Counted from the first letter of the stretch, positions 7,013-15,376 are shown. The stretch: DNA of 34,385 nucleotides from Nitrososphaerales archaeon (GCA_038868975.1 JAWCSA010000007.1:1-34385); one strand, 5' to 3'. Notes: generated by a model not told the origin, from the letters alone. Numbers and translations are program-made.

Positions 7013-7772
7013 TGGACCACTACAGATACCAGCGGTTGTGATTCTGCTTATACTGGTAGGCAGCGCTATGCACCTGCAGTTCAATCCAATCTCTATATTT
7101 AAAGACCTAGGCAACTCTGCTGTTATAATACAAGAGTTGCTTTCGTTCGATGTAACTGTGGCTGATAAGGTTGCCTTTGCTATAGTTGAAACAATAGAGA
7201 TGGCCCTGATAGGCACTGTTATAGGGTTTATACTCGCTGTTCCTGCGTCTCTTATAGCTGCCAAGAATACTTCGCCTATTTATTTGAGCATCTTCGTCAA
7301 GGGGATCATAAATATACTCTGGTCTATCCCGGCATTGCTCTCTGCTATTGTACTAGTGGTTGTGGTAGGTTTGGGGCCCACTGCTGGCATACTTGCCCTA
7401 GCGCTATACACCTTGGGTTTTAGCGGCAAGTACCTGTACGAGATCTATGAATCACAAAATCCTTCTGCATACGATGTTGTGAAAGTTGCTGGTGCAGGCA
7501 GATTGCAGGTAATGCGTTATGTTACCCTTCCAGAGGCATCACCATATCTAGTGAGCCAGTTCCTTTTCATGTTATCATACAACATAAAGAATTCATCCAT
7601 ATTGGGTCTAGTTGGTGCCGGTGGTATTGGTTTCTACGTCATACACTATTTGGAAAGTCTGCAGTATGGCAAGGCATCCATGTTCTTGTTGGCGGTAGTT
7701 CTTACGATCATAGCAATGGACTGGCTGAGCACTCGGCTCAGGAGACAGCTTGCTAAAGAACATTCACCTTAA
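6996..7772 (+). CDS. phnE: PhnE-type ABC transporter permease
   Basis: This 258-residue membrane protein has about six hydrophobic segments and the permease EAA-type loop YDVVKVAGAGRLQVMRYVTL followed by PEASPYLVSQFL, which docks on the ATPase. The ending NSSILGLVGAGGIGFYVIH is characteristic of phosphonate/methionine-type permeases. It starts inside the end of phnC, implying translational coupling, and closes the operon. Together the three genes make a complete importer at the cytoplasmic membrane. Confidence 0.9.
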   Translation: MDLRPSGPLQIPAVVILLILVGSAMHLQFNPISIFKDLGNSAVIIQELLSFDVTVADKVAFAIVETIEMALIGTVIGFILAVPASLIAAKNTSPIYLSIFVKGIINILWSIPALLSAIVLVVVVGLGPTAGILALALYTLGFSGKYLYEIYESQNPSAYDVVKVAGAGRLQVMRYVTLPEASPYLVSQFLFMLSYNIKNSSILGLVGAGGIGFYVIHYLESLQYGKASMFLLAVVLTIIAMDWLSTRLRRQLAKEHSP

Positions 7773-8392
7773 CAGGACAGTTATTTTCATGCTATGTTTA
7801 TGTCCCTAAATTCTTGATCTAACATTACTGAATAATTGTAGCCATTAGTGGAATATTTTCTGTAACAGGAGGAATACAATTGAGCCATGTTCTATGTGTT
7901 CTACTTATCCCTTACTTGCTTTCATGCGTGCGATCTCATTTCTCTATATATACGAACCCCTCCCCCTAATACTTTCATGCGCGTGTACTCCCTCAAAATT
8001 TTATCCTGCATAGCATAGCATAGCTTAACTTTTACATCCATGTTCATAGAATATCTAAGGGTTGTCATCATGTGGTGCGGAACTACTAGCTATTTCATGA
8101 GTTTCTGATTTGCAAGAACTAAGACTACATGCTCAAATATCAAGCTAGGAGCCTCTGATCTCGAAATTACATCACTAATTTTCACGTCAAATTCAAGAAA
8201 ATATTTGCTTAAGCATATGACAGATGTTGTATACATGCAGGAAGAATAGTTAATGATACTCTGATACATACAAATGGAGTGATAGTGAAGGCAACCCGTA
8301 ATACTCCTTAAAGTTGATCTTTAGCGATGTGCCAGAGATGTAACGGGATGCAAATGGTTAACCTTATGAATTCCTTATTATAGCAATAATGC
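7773..8392. other. 620-bp intergenic region, no gene seen
   Basis: AT-rich DNA between the transporter operon and the PRPP synthetase gene. A short run of TAGCA/CATAG repeats occurs near 8009-8025. No open frame has recognisable content. It should hold the 3' end of the transporter transcript and the promoter of prs, which has an AT-rich TATTATAGC stretch just upstream of its GTG start. I saw no tRNA or box C/D RNA here. Confidence 0.4.
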
Positions 8393-9283
8393 GTGAGCAA
8401 GGAGATCTGTGTTATAGCGGGTCCGGCATCGAAAGATCTTGCCCGTAGTATTGCAGAAATACTTGTTGCAGAGGTAATAGACGTTGAGCTAAAGGTCTTT
8501 CCAGATGGTGAGAGCAAGGTTAGGATAGATGGCGATCCGTCTGGCAAGTTTTCCCTAGTGGTTCAATCAACATACCCACCAGTTAATGCCAAGTTGCTTG
8601 AAGCTTTATTCACAATAAGGAAGGCTAGCAAGATGGGAGCAGATGTTTGTGCAGTTATTCCGTATCTAGCATATGCGAGACAAGACAAGGAATTTGTGAA
8701 GGGAGAAGCTATTAGCATGGAATCGATAGCAAGCATCTTCGATTCATCTGGCGCGAAGAGTCTGATAACTGTTGATATACATAGCGAAAAGTCGCTCTCA
8801 TTCTTCACCATATCAGCATACAATGTATCTGCTGTTCCGTTGCTGGCAAACTATTTCAAATCAAAGAACCTCGTAAATCCCATTGTGGTATCTCCAGATA
8901 TTGGCGGAGGGCCCCGGGCTGAAGATTTTGCAAAGATCCTTAATACAGAATCGATTGCTCTGCCAAAACACAGGGACAGGAGTACGGGCGAAGTTAGAAT
9001 AGTCGCTAGTGTAGGAGTAGAAAGAGCAAGGGATCGTGATGCCATAATAGTTGATGATATGATAAGCACTGGGGGCAGTATAGTAAAAGCTGCCGAAGTC
9101 ATGAAAGAAGCTGGTTGCAAAGATATCTATGTTGCATGTACGCATGCACTACTGCTCGATGATGCTTTAGACAGGATAAAAAATGCGGGAGTGAAGCAAG
9201 TGGTTGGTACAAACACAGTACCAAGCCAAGTTAGCAAGGTTGATGTGGCACCGGTTATATGTGATCAAGTTAAGAAGTTATGA
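8393..9283 (+). CDS. prs: Ribose-phosphate pyrophosphokinase (PRPP synthetase)
   Basis: This 296-residue cytoplasmic enzyme makes 5-phosphoribosyl-1-pyrophosphate from ribose 5-phosphate and ATP for nucleotide, His and Trp synthesis. Motifs include FPDGESKVRIDGD (ribose-5-P side), VIPYLAYARQDKEF (ATP binding), SPDIGGGPRAEDFAK and the PRPP loop AIIVDDMISTGGSIVKAAE. Length is normal for the archaeal form. The GTG start at 8393 has no ribosome-binding site, so the mRNA may be leaderless. Its stop overlaps the ATG of the next gene (ATGA), so it begins a tightly packed run of three genes. Confidence 0.95.
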   Translation: MSKEICVIAGPASKDLARSIAEILVAEVIDVELKVFPDGESKVRIDGDPSGKFSLVVQSTYPPVNAKLLEALFTIRKASKMGADVCAVIPYLAYARQDKEFVKGEAISMESIASIFDSSGAKSLITVDIHSEKSLSFFTISAYNVSAVPLLANYFKSKNLVNPIVVSPDIGGGPRAEDFAKILNTESIALPKHRDRSTGEVRIVASVGVERARDRDAIIVDDMISTGGSIVKAAEVMKEAGCKDIYVACTHALLLDDALDRIKNAGVKQVVGTNTVPSQVSKVDVAPVICDQVKKL

Positions 9284-10248
9284 ACGAAATTATGGAGGAT
9301 ATGCATTTCTTCATACATAGCGGTGATCACCCAAAGCTAGCTAGGGCTGAATTGCATGCACTCGTAAAAAGTTATCACCCAAATACACGCTTGCAAAACT
9401 TTGATGAAAGAGTTTCATTAATTTATGGACGCCTTTCTCTACAGAAAATTTCCTCACGCACCGCATACACAAAGTATGCTGGGAGATTGTTGAAATTGTC
9501 GGATCTTGATTTTGATATTAATGGATATCCCATGAACTGCAAAAAATTTGCATGTAAGCTGATCAATCTATCAGACAAGCATGCGAACATGGAATCACTT
9601 ACCAGCATTGGAAAGTACATCAAAGAAAGGTACCCATGGATGCGTGTATCTCTTGAAAATCCTGATGTCACTGTTCTATACATAGTTACAAACAGTGGTT
9701 CGTTGGTAGGTATTGTGGATTACAATAGCCATCGTTTGAAGCAGAGTGCAAGAAGCAGACCTTACTTCCATCCAGTAGCCTTGGAACCCCGATTGAGTAG
9801 GGTAATGATCAATTTGACGATGTGTAAGGAAAATGATCTATTGCTTGATCCTTTCTGTGGTACGGGCAGTATACTGCTTGATGCAGCAGCTATGAATATA
9901 CGCACTATAGGATGTGATATTTCTGAAAAGATGTGCTATGGTGCACTTGCCAATGCAGGCATGAACAGCGCAATAGTGAATTGTGATGCACTATCATTAC
10001 CTTTGCAGTTGAAATTTGTCGATGGTATAGCAACCGATCTTCCATATGGCAGGGCCGCATCAACGATGAAAAGATCTGCAAAGAAGTTGCTTGAGGACTT
10101 TGTGTCTCTAGTATCTGAAATGAAGGGAAAGAGATGCTGTGTTATGTGCAGGAAGGGTGATGAGCAGCTGTTTGATAATATTGTGGAGCAGTATGACATA
10201 TACGAGCACAGGAATTTAACAAGGAATCTGATGGTACTATGCAGCTGA
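9280..10248 (+). CDS. THUMP-domain tRNA (guanine-N2) methyltransferase, Trm-G10/Trm11-like
   Basis: This 322-residue protein has an N-terminal region with ARAELHALV and an ISSRTAYTKYAGRLL-type segment (THUMP-like tRNA binding). The C-terminal Rossmann methyltransferase has the SAM motif LLLDPFCGTGSILLDAA (about residues 187-203) and catalytic-region ATDLPYGRAAS. The DLPYG form of the (N/D)PP(Y/F) motif is typical of the archaeal Trm-G10 enzyme, which methylates G10 of tRNA at N2. Start ATG 9280 overlaps the prs stop. It overlaps the RNase Z gene by 10 bases, which couples two tRNA-maturation steps. Confidence 0.85.
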   Translation: MNEIMEDMHFFIHSGDHPKLARAELHALVKSYHPNTRLQNFDERVSLIYGRLSLQKISSRTAYTKYAGRLLKLSDLDFDINGYPMNCKKFACKLINLSDKHANMESLTSIGKYIKERYPWMRVSLENPDVTVLYIVTNSGSLVGIVDYNSHRLKQSARSRPYFHPVALEPRLSRVMINLTMCKENDLLLDPFCGTGSILLDAAAMNIRTIGCDISEKMCYGALANAGMNSAIVNCDALSLPLQLKFVDGIATDLPYGRAASTMKRSAKKLLEDFVSLVSEMKGKRCCVMCRKGDEQLFDNIVEQYDIYEHRNLTRNLMVLCS

Positions 10249-11153
10249 AGGTTTTCCTGTTGGGAACAGCATCTGCCATGCCTACGTATGAGAGGGGCTT
10301 GAGCTCTGTAGCTCTGGTAAGGGGGAATGAGGTGCTATTATTTGATGCTGGAGAGGGGATGCAGCGCAACTTCATCAAGGCAGGCATAGGCACCAACAGG
10401 AAGATGAAGGTCTTCATAACGCATATGCACAGCGATCATTGTGTTGGTTTGCTTGGACTATTGCAAACAATGACATTGCAGAATAGAGACATGCCCATAC
10501 AGCTTTATGGACCAGAGCAGATAGGTGATTTCATCAACAGCAATATGAAACTGCTCAACTTCGGTCTTACATTTCCATTAACTGTTCGTGCGGTAAGCGA
10601 AGGTATCATATCTCAAGAGAAAGATTATGTTGTAAGGGCAAAACTTGCAAGGCATTCTGTAAGGACATACAGTTACTGCCTTGAGGAACGTGAAAGACCC
10701 GGAACATTTTATCCTGACAAGGCTAGAGCTTTGGGCATACCCCAAGGACGGCTGTGGCACAGGTTGCAGCATGGTGAAGATATAGAATTCAACGGAATTA
10801 TAGTAAGGTCAAGCGATGTTACGGGAAGTAAGAGAAAGGGAAGAAAGATAGGGATCTCTGGTGATACAAGACCTGATGACGGTCTGGTAGATTTCTTTCG
10901 CGACTGTGATCTTCTTATATTTGATTCAACATATGGTGATGAGCATAAGGACAAGGCCGCAGAAAACATGCATTCAACAGCGAGGGAAGCTGCGATACTT
11001 GCTAGGAAGGCAAATGTGAAACAGCTTGTACTTACACACTTTAGCGCAAGATACGATGATACAGGTGTGCTGGTTAGGGAAGCCTTAGAAGTTCATCCTA
11101 ATGTTGTTGCTGGAAGTGACCTGATGAGCATCGATGTTCCATACCCTGATTGA
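10239..11153 (+). CDS. rnz: Ribonuclease Z (tRNA 3' endonuclease)
   Basis: This 304-residue protein is a metallo-beta-lactamase-fold endonuclease that removes tRNA 3' trailers so CCA can be added. Zinc-binding and catalytic motifs are FITHMHSDHCVGLLGL (His-x-His-x-Asp-His), KIGISGDTRPDD, an IFDSTYGDEH region and QLVLTHFSARYDD. Length is typical of the short, dimeric form. The ATG at 10239 lies inside the end of the methyltransferase gene. A CCA-adding enzyme is encoded elsewhere in the window (17029-18384), so both 3'-end maturation steps are present. Confidence 0.93.
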   Translation: MQLKVFLLGTASAMPTYERGLSSVALVRGNEVLLFDAGEGMQRNFIKAGIGTNRKMKVFITHMHSDHCVGLLGLLQTMTLQNRDMPIQLYGPEQIGDFINSNMKLLNFGLTFPLTVRAVSEGIISQEKDYVVRAKLARHSVRTYSYCLEERERPGTFYPDKARALGIPQGRLWHRLQHGEDIEFNGIIVRSSDVTGSKRKGRKIGISGDTRPDDGLVDFFRDCDLLIFDSTYGDEHKDKAAENMHSTAREAAILARKANVKQLVLTHFSARYDDTGVLVREALEVHPNVVAGSDLMSIDVPYPD

Positions 11154-11192
11154 TTAAAAAAAGCAAAATAGCTGTTGTCATTTTTTCTTTAT
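11154..11192. terminator. Bidirectional poly-T terminator region
   Basis: Convergent genes meet here. On the minus strand a T7 run (plus-strand A-run around 11156-11163) follows the coiled-coil gene. On the plus strand CATTTTTTCTTTA (11180-11192) follows RNase Z. Archaeal transcription ends at such T-runs. The plus-strand run overlaps the last codons of the minus-strand gene. Confidence 0.55.
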
Positions 11193-11723
11193 TGACAATG
11201 TCTTTTGAATTTCGCTTACTGCATTCAGAAACTTCTTCTTTGCCTCGAACTCCTCGTTTGCCTTGATCACTATCTCCGACGGCGAAAGCATTACGTCCTT
11301 CACCACCATAGGTAAGCTCAATCCAAGCACCTCACTCAACATACCAAACAGGTTGGTAAATTTCATACCATCTCTAAAGCTATAGGTAGTGTTACCGTCT
11401 TTGAAGACGGGCACAGGTTCAACAGGAATAACCAAGTCCGGAGATGCAAGTTCTTCTATGAAGGTACTCTTATCCTTTTCAATCATATCAACCAGAAGGT
11501 CTCTTTGCCTGACAAGTTCATCTCTAACCTTTTCAAGACTGCCAAGTTCATCATGATAGTCAATGCCAATCATCTTTGCAAAACTGGTTTCTATTTGACT
11601 CTTGAGGGGAAGCTCGTGAATTCTTGCGTTAACATTTGAAAGCTCTTCGTCAACTTTGAAGAGGTGTTCCCTGTTAGCCTTTATTCTTGCAGCAACCTCT
11701 TCCAGATAGGTAAAGTCAGCCAT
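11178..11723 (-). CDS. Coiled-coil protein encoded next to the tubulin homologue
   Basis: From ATG 11723 the protein is 181 residues. The N-terminal half is a predicted coiled coil rich in Glu, Lys and Leu (including LEEVAARIKANREHLFKVDE and LEKVRDELVRQRDLLVDMIE). A compact middle follows (VIPVEPVPVFKDGNTTYSFR), then a charged helical tail ending in Lys residues. No family recognised. A longer TTG start at 11759 would overlap the tubulin gene; ATG 11723 leaves a 16-base gap and has an AAGGATG ribosome-binding-like stretch upstream, so it is preferred. Tight spacing behind the tubulin homologue makes co-transcription near certain. I infer a partner protein: filament regulator, membrane or cargo adaptor. 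That role is not shown by any motif. Confidence 0.75.
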   Translation of the reverse strand: MADFTYLEEVAARIKANREHLFKVDEELSNVNARIHELPLKSQIETSFAKMIGIDYHDELGSLEKVRDELVRQRDLLVDMIEKDKSTFIEELASPDLVIPVEPVPVFKDGNTTYSFRDGMKFTNLFGMLSEVLGLSLPMVVKDVMLSPSEIVIKANEEFEAKKKFLNAVSEIQKTLSIKKK

Positions 11724-11739
11724 TGCTTGCACATCCTTG

Positions 11740-13122
11740 CTAGCTGAAGTGATGCACAACGTCCATTAGTGCCTGCTTGAACTCCTCATTTGTCAATCCC
11801 CACTTCGCGTACTCCTCCCTATATGAATCCCAGGACTCTTCAGCAACACGTGCAATTTCCAGTATTTTCGGTCCAATCGCCTTTGTGTTTACTAGTATCA
11901 TAACACTTGCTTGCTCTCTTTCGATTATCGGTATCTTGACAAATATCATCCTCGACTCCTCCATGTTGAACCTCTCCTTTATTATCGCCTTCAACGCTTC
12001 TCTTTCCTTCATGTCAAATTCTCCGCTAACCTTCACCAGAGCACAGCAGGAATCTCTTGGGCCGCCCTTGTCCCTAATCACACTTTCATCTAAATCGAAG
12101 AGGATCGCGTCTTCCCGGTGACGCACAGCTTCAATTATTCCTTCCATCGTATTGCTCTTTCCACTAGGGATCAGAGACCAATGACCATCATCAGGCACAA
12201 GCGGTATAACCCATGGGATGGCAAACTTTGGACGTTTCGTTGCAAGCCATGTTCTGTAGTTTGACATGTCCCACTCTGTCTCCCTTGCAAATGAAGCTAT
12301 GAACATAGAGATAGCGTTAGCCGCAAGCAGGTTCATGCCCTTATAGTCCCGCCACCCAACTTCCTGCTCTTTGGGCAGATCGTCAATTATAGATGGAACC
12401 TTGGAAAGCTTCTGGTCAAACCTGTGCGCAAGCTGCCTTAGCGCTTTGTTATCAAGAAGTATGGAACAGTCGGAATATTTTATCTGGTATTCCAAGTTCA
12501 TCACTATATTCACCGTTGCAGCCTCGTATATGACAGGATCCCATCCAAACTCTGGGAGTAGTCCAAAAGTTGCTACCGTCGCACCGCCGCCAATGTCTTT
12601 CTTTATATGCTGCATGAAGGCACATGCAAAGGAGCTGCCAGTTCCTCCACCCATTGCAAAAGGCACCGTAAAACCTCTTACCGGCTCCGGCGACAGTGTT
12701 GCCAGTTGCTTCTGGAAATCGAATTTGGTAGAGACCTCCTTCATGAAACGAGTTCTACCCTCGGCCCAATTTCTAGCCGCTCCACCAGCGCCATGTATTA
12801 CATGTTTGTCCCTCAAAGCAAAGAGATCTGGGTATGACTGAAGAATTAGATTGGCAGCCCTTGGGTCAAGATCCACCAGCAGTGCTCTTGGTATAAGCGG
12901 TACTTCGCCCCCGCCGTACGAATTGGAGAATCTTAGAATAGTACTTCCGTACCTTTTCAGCACCTTGGCCTCTTCCTTCTCACCGTGCAGAACGGGTCTA
13001 AGTGGATCAGCGCCCACATCAAGCAGCAACCTTCTATAGGATTCTGCACCAAGACCTATCCCGCAATGTCCAAAACAGGTCATTATAACTGGCGCGGGTG
13101 GAAGTGGAGCAAATTTAGCCAA
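11740..13122 (-). CDS. Archaeal tubulin homologue (artubulin-like)
   Basis: This 460-residue protein matches tubulin along its length rather than FtsZ or CetZ. Visible are T1 CFGHCGIGLG (16-25), the tubulin-like PRALLVDLDP (78-87), GAGGAARNWAEGR (111-123, compare beta-tubulin GAGNNWAKGH), the tubulin signature GGGTGSS (158-164), FGLLPEFGWDPVIYEAATVN (186-205), SDCSILLDNKALRQLAHR (217-234, the H7 start with the nucleotide-contacting Asn), and a C-terminal domain ending AEESWDSYREEYAKWG, like tubulin H11-H12. It lacks the acidic tail of eukaryotic tubulins. The T7 region reads GMNLLAANAIS and seems to lack the acidic residues of NxDxxE. Artubulins were described from Nitrosoarchaeum. The start is TTG 13122 with an AAGGTG ribosome-binding site. 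It leads a two-gene operon. Confidence 0.9.
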   Translation of the reverse strand: MAKFAPLPPAPVIMTCFGHCGIGLGAESYRRLLLDVGADPLRPVLHGEKEEAKVLKRYGSTILRFSNSYGGGEVPLIPRALLVDLDPRAANLILQSYPDLFALRDKHVIHGAGGAARNWAEGRTRFMKEVSTKFDFQKQLATLSPEPVRGFTVPFAMGGGTGSSFACAFMQHIKKDIGGGATVATFGLLPEFGWDPVIYEAATVNIVMNLEYQIKYSDCSILLDNKALRQLAHRFDQKLSKVPSIIDDLPKEQEVGWRDYKGMNLLAANAISMFIASFARETEWDMSNYRTWLATKRPKFAIPWVIPLVPDDGHWSLIPSGKSNTMEGIIEAVRHREDAILFDLDESVIRDKGGPRDSCCALVKVSGEFDMKEREALKAIIKERFNMEESRMIFVKIPIIEREQASVMILVNTKAIGPKILEIARVAEESWDSYREEYAKWGLTNEEFKQALMDVVHHFS

Positions 13123-13146
13123 ACTCTAGAGCACCTTCCATCATAC

Positions 13147-13218
13147 AGCATATTAGTATGGTTACGATTTAAGGAACATGACGAACCGTTTAGGAACGCA
13201 CTGTCCGGTTAATATGCT
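13147..13218. promoter_or_regulatory. Divergent promoter region with a 9-bp inverted repeat
   Basis: AGCATATTA (13147-13155) is mirrored by TAATATGCT (13210-13218), 54 bases apart, in the gap between the minus-strand tubulin operon and the plus-strand gene at 13285. The spacing would allow one dimeric regulator to bind both arms. AT-rich stretches between the arms (such as GATTTAAGG on plus) could serve as TATA elements. The repeat is plain; regulatory use is inference. Confidence 0.35.
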
Positions 13219-13284
13219 AATTCGCATCATATGCAGATGGATGAATCAGGTAGAATTGAACTGCCAGTTTGGTACTAGCAAAAA

Positions 13285-13950
13285 GTGATGCTATTCCCTT
13301 GGCTACTAACTTTTATTCGTGTATATATAATCAGGCATGTGTTACCTCTTCGCTTACTTGTGATAATTGCAATTGTTCTTGTCTCTATAGGGGCCTTCGT
13401 TCTTATTAGCCCAAACATCCCGGCCAGAAGCAGTGTAAACGATGCAGTCGGAGACGCGGTGCCCGTAAGAGTTCACGAAACGGCCTTGGAGCCAGTGCTA
13501 CAGCCATATCACGATATCAGGAGTGCAAGTGTGCAGCGCTTGAACGGAAAGGAATTGGTGCTAACGTTGGAATTGCTTGGCGATCCTAACCTTAATACTG
13601 AACATGAAATAGTGTACATATGGGTGATGGAATACCCAACTATAGTAGGAACACAGAGGTACACGATAATTGTGCCCCACTTTCCTTCAGAGCTTGGATT
13701 GTCTGCAGGATGGCATATAGCAATATTTGATAACAATGCGCAGAGGTACGTTGTTCCATTGAAAAGCATAGGATCGATGCCAGGCAAGGTCGAGGTAAAC
13801 ATAGATCCTAAGCTAATGGGAAACCCGTCCTTTTTCTGGTGGCAGGCATTTGTAATGATCAGGGTAGAGCTCCAGTTTGACAGGCCACCAGACTTTCTGG
13901 TCGACAGCGCTCCGGATAACTACACTGTGCTATTGGGACCTTTCAGCTGA
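13285..13950 (+). CDS. Membrane-anchored extracytoplasmic protein, unknown function
   Basis: This 221-residue protein begins with a basic/hydrophobic region and a transmembrane segment (about residues 22-43, LRLLVIIAIVLVSIGAFVLI). About 175 residues then lie outside the cell, rich in beta-type sequence with many aromatic residues (FFWWQAFVMIRVEL near the end). No Cys or catalytic motif is evident. The frame starts GTG-ATG (13285/13288); either could be used. It is divergent from the tubulin operon and its end overlaps the convergent isomerase gene by 8 bases. I do not recognise the family. Confidence 0.7.
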   Translation: MMLFPWLLTFIRVYIIRHVLPLRLLVIIAIVLVSIGAFVLISPNIPARSSVNDAVGDAVPVRVHETALEPVLQPYHDIRSASVQRLNGKELVLTLELLGDPNLNTEHEIVYIWVMEYPTIVGTQRYTIIVPHFPSELGLSAGWHIAIFDNNAQRYVVPLKSIGSMPGKVEVNIDPKLMGNPSFFWWQAFVMIRVELQFDRPPDFLVDSAPDNYTVLLGPFS

Positions 13951-14710
13951 TCAGGTGCTTCAATCTATCAACCGACCTGAAGGGATCTGTTGCTGATTCA
14001 ACCACATATGGACCAATAAATCCAAGTTTCTTGCATCCATTTACTAATTTCTTCCAATCAATCGTGCCTTCACCAACATTCAGATGTCCATCGCTCTTGC
14101 CATCGTTATCCGTAACATGTATCTGCATGAACTTAGAAGCGTATTTCTGCACAAATTCATCAATATTCCCAGCCATATTAGCATGTCCCGTATCAAAAAC
14201 TATGTAAACGTTCACATTGTTGTTTTTTATAAACTCATCAAACTCTGCTGGCGTTGATAGATAACCGACGTTTGGTGGCATGTTTTCTATGCCAAGCTTT
14301 AATCCCCTAGCCTTGCTGTAGTCTATCAATTCAAGCAAAGCTTCCCTGTTGAGCTCTTCCGAACGCGTGTCATATGCAAACAACTTTGAACCCGGATGCT
14401 GTACAAAGCCAACAGCTCCTATATCGACTGCATGATCGATCGAGAGTTTCAGCCTGGTTAATGCCATCTTCCTTTGCTCACCTCGTGGATTAGAAATATT
14501 TGAGGATGGATCGAAGGGGCAGTGAACCGTGAACTTTACTTCTCTTACTTTTTTCAACGAATCTATCGTAAGATCATTATCAAGGGCGGTTGTCTTGAAA
14601 TCGACCACCTCTGCAACTGATATATCCTTTATGTTCATCTTCAAATCGTCGATAAAATTCTCAACAGTGTTTTCGAAAAGTGTTATATACATGCTGGAAA
14701 TGCCTAGCAC
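13943..14710 (-). CDS. Xylose-isomerase-like TIM-barrel protein (sugar phosphate isomerase/AP endonuclease 2 family)
   Basis: This 255-residue TIM-barrel protein shows the family pattern VHCPFDPSSNISNP, GAVGFVQHPGSK, LGIENMPPNVGYLSTPAEFD (Glu ligand), VNVYIVFDTGHANMAGNIDE (Asp/His ligands), MQIHVTDNDGKSDGHLNVGE (His, Asp, His) and GPYVVESATDP (Glu). These metal ligands fit the COG1082 sugar isomerase/epimerase and endonuclease IV fold. Without the specific endonuclease IV DNA-binding loops, the substrate stays open. The start is GTG 14710; a 62-aa gene diverges from it. Confidence 0.8.
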   Translation of the reverse strand: MLGISSMYITLFENTVENFIDDLKMNIKDISVAEVVDFKTTALDNDLTIDSLKKVREVKFTVHCPFDPSSNISNPRGEQRKMALTRLKLSIDHAVDIGAVGFVQHPGSKLFAYDTRSEELNREALLELIDYSKARGLKLGIENMPPNVGYLSTPAEFDEFIKNNNVNVYIVFDTGHANMAGNIDEFVQKYASKFMQIHVTDNDGKSDGHLNVGEGTIDWKKLVNGCKKLGFIGPYVVESATDPFRSVDRLKHLIS

Positions 14711-14791
14711 ACTCTAGAAAATATGGTTTTAACTTATAAACCAATGGAATTGAAACTTTAATATTTGATCGTAATCGAATGATCAAGTGAT

Positions 14792-14980
14792 ATGGTTCAG
14801 GTACCACTCGAGGTATTTGACAAATTTAAAGAACTGATGACTACGGAGTCACTGGAGCTTATGCAGAGGGTGGCAGAACACTACAGGTTCGGCGGTGCAT
14901 ATAAGGTATCTGCTGGCAACGCCTATAGAGGTATAGATATCATAAAGCCAACACTGGAAGAGCTTTCAAAGCTGGAGTAG
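14792..14980 (+). CDS. Small acidic/helical protein (62 aa), unknown
   Basis: A 62-residue frame starts with ATG 14792 and contains VFDKFKELMTTESLELMQRV followed by a Gly/Tyr-rich segment (YRFGGAYKVSAGNAYRG) and a short helical tail. An ATATTTGATCG-type AT-rich box lies about 30 bases upstream, fitting a nearly leaderless mRNA. It ends one base before the stop of the convergent UPF0201 gene. No family recognised; the compact position argues that it is real. Confidence 0.6.
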   Translation: MVQVPLEVFDKFKELMTTESLELMQRVAEHYRFGGAYKVSAGNAYRGIDIIKPTLEELSKLE

Positions 14981-15376
14981 TTAGGACACAAGCCAATTAA
15001 TTATGGATTGCAACTGGTTGGTTGTTATTGTAATCTTTATGGGGCCTAGTGGGGATTCAGATTCTTCCTCACATATCGATACTATTCCAGCATACGCAGC
15101 TTGCTTGTTAAGGTAGAACCATGTTGAATTTGCAATTCTGTTATCTTCAAGCACCCTACTCAATACGCCAAGCACTGCACGTGACCTTGCCTGCTCATAG
15201 ATCTTGCTCAAGGACTCTATATTTCTCGATTCTGTAACCACTTTGTTATCTGTAAACTCAGGTGTGCAGTTGGTTAAAACGTTCTTGACAGCTCGTATCA
15301 CCTTCTCTACATCTTCCGAAGGATAAACATGGCATTCAGCCCTAATGTCAAGTGAAACGTCTGGAGCCCTTCTCAA
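14981..15376 (-). CDS. UPF0201 family protein (COG1325)
   Basis: This 131-residue protein has a DIRAECHVYPSEDVEKVIRAV start and FYLNKQAAYAGIVSICEEES with ESPLGPIKITI near the end, as in the archaeal UPF0201 family. The family has been predicted to be RNA-binding and exosome-associated. Its TTG start overlaps the upstream UPF0200 gene by 29 bases. In some archaea (for example Archaeoglobus) the two are one fused polypeptide, so the overlap here keeps an ancient functional link. Exact role unknown. Confidence 0.8.
   Translation of the reverse strand: MRRAPDVSLDIRAECHVYPSEDVEKVIRAVKNVLTNCTPEFTDNKVVTESRNIESLSKIYEQARSRAVLGVLSRVLEDNRIANSTWFYLNKQAAYAGIVSICEEESESPLGPIKITITTNQLQSIINWLVS

Noticed and set aside
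11740-13122. Assignment as FtsZ or CetZ
   Set aside because: The tubulin-type PRALLVDLDP, GAGGAARNWAEG and H7 stretches, and the helical C-terminal end, fit tubulin better.
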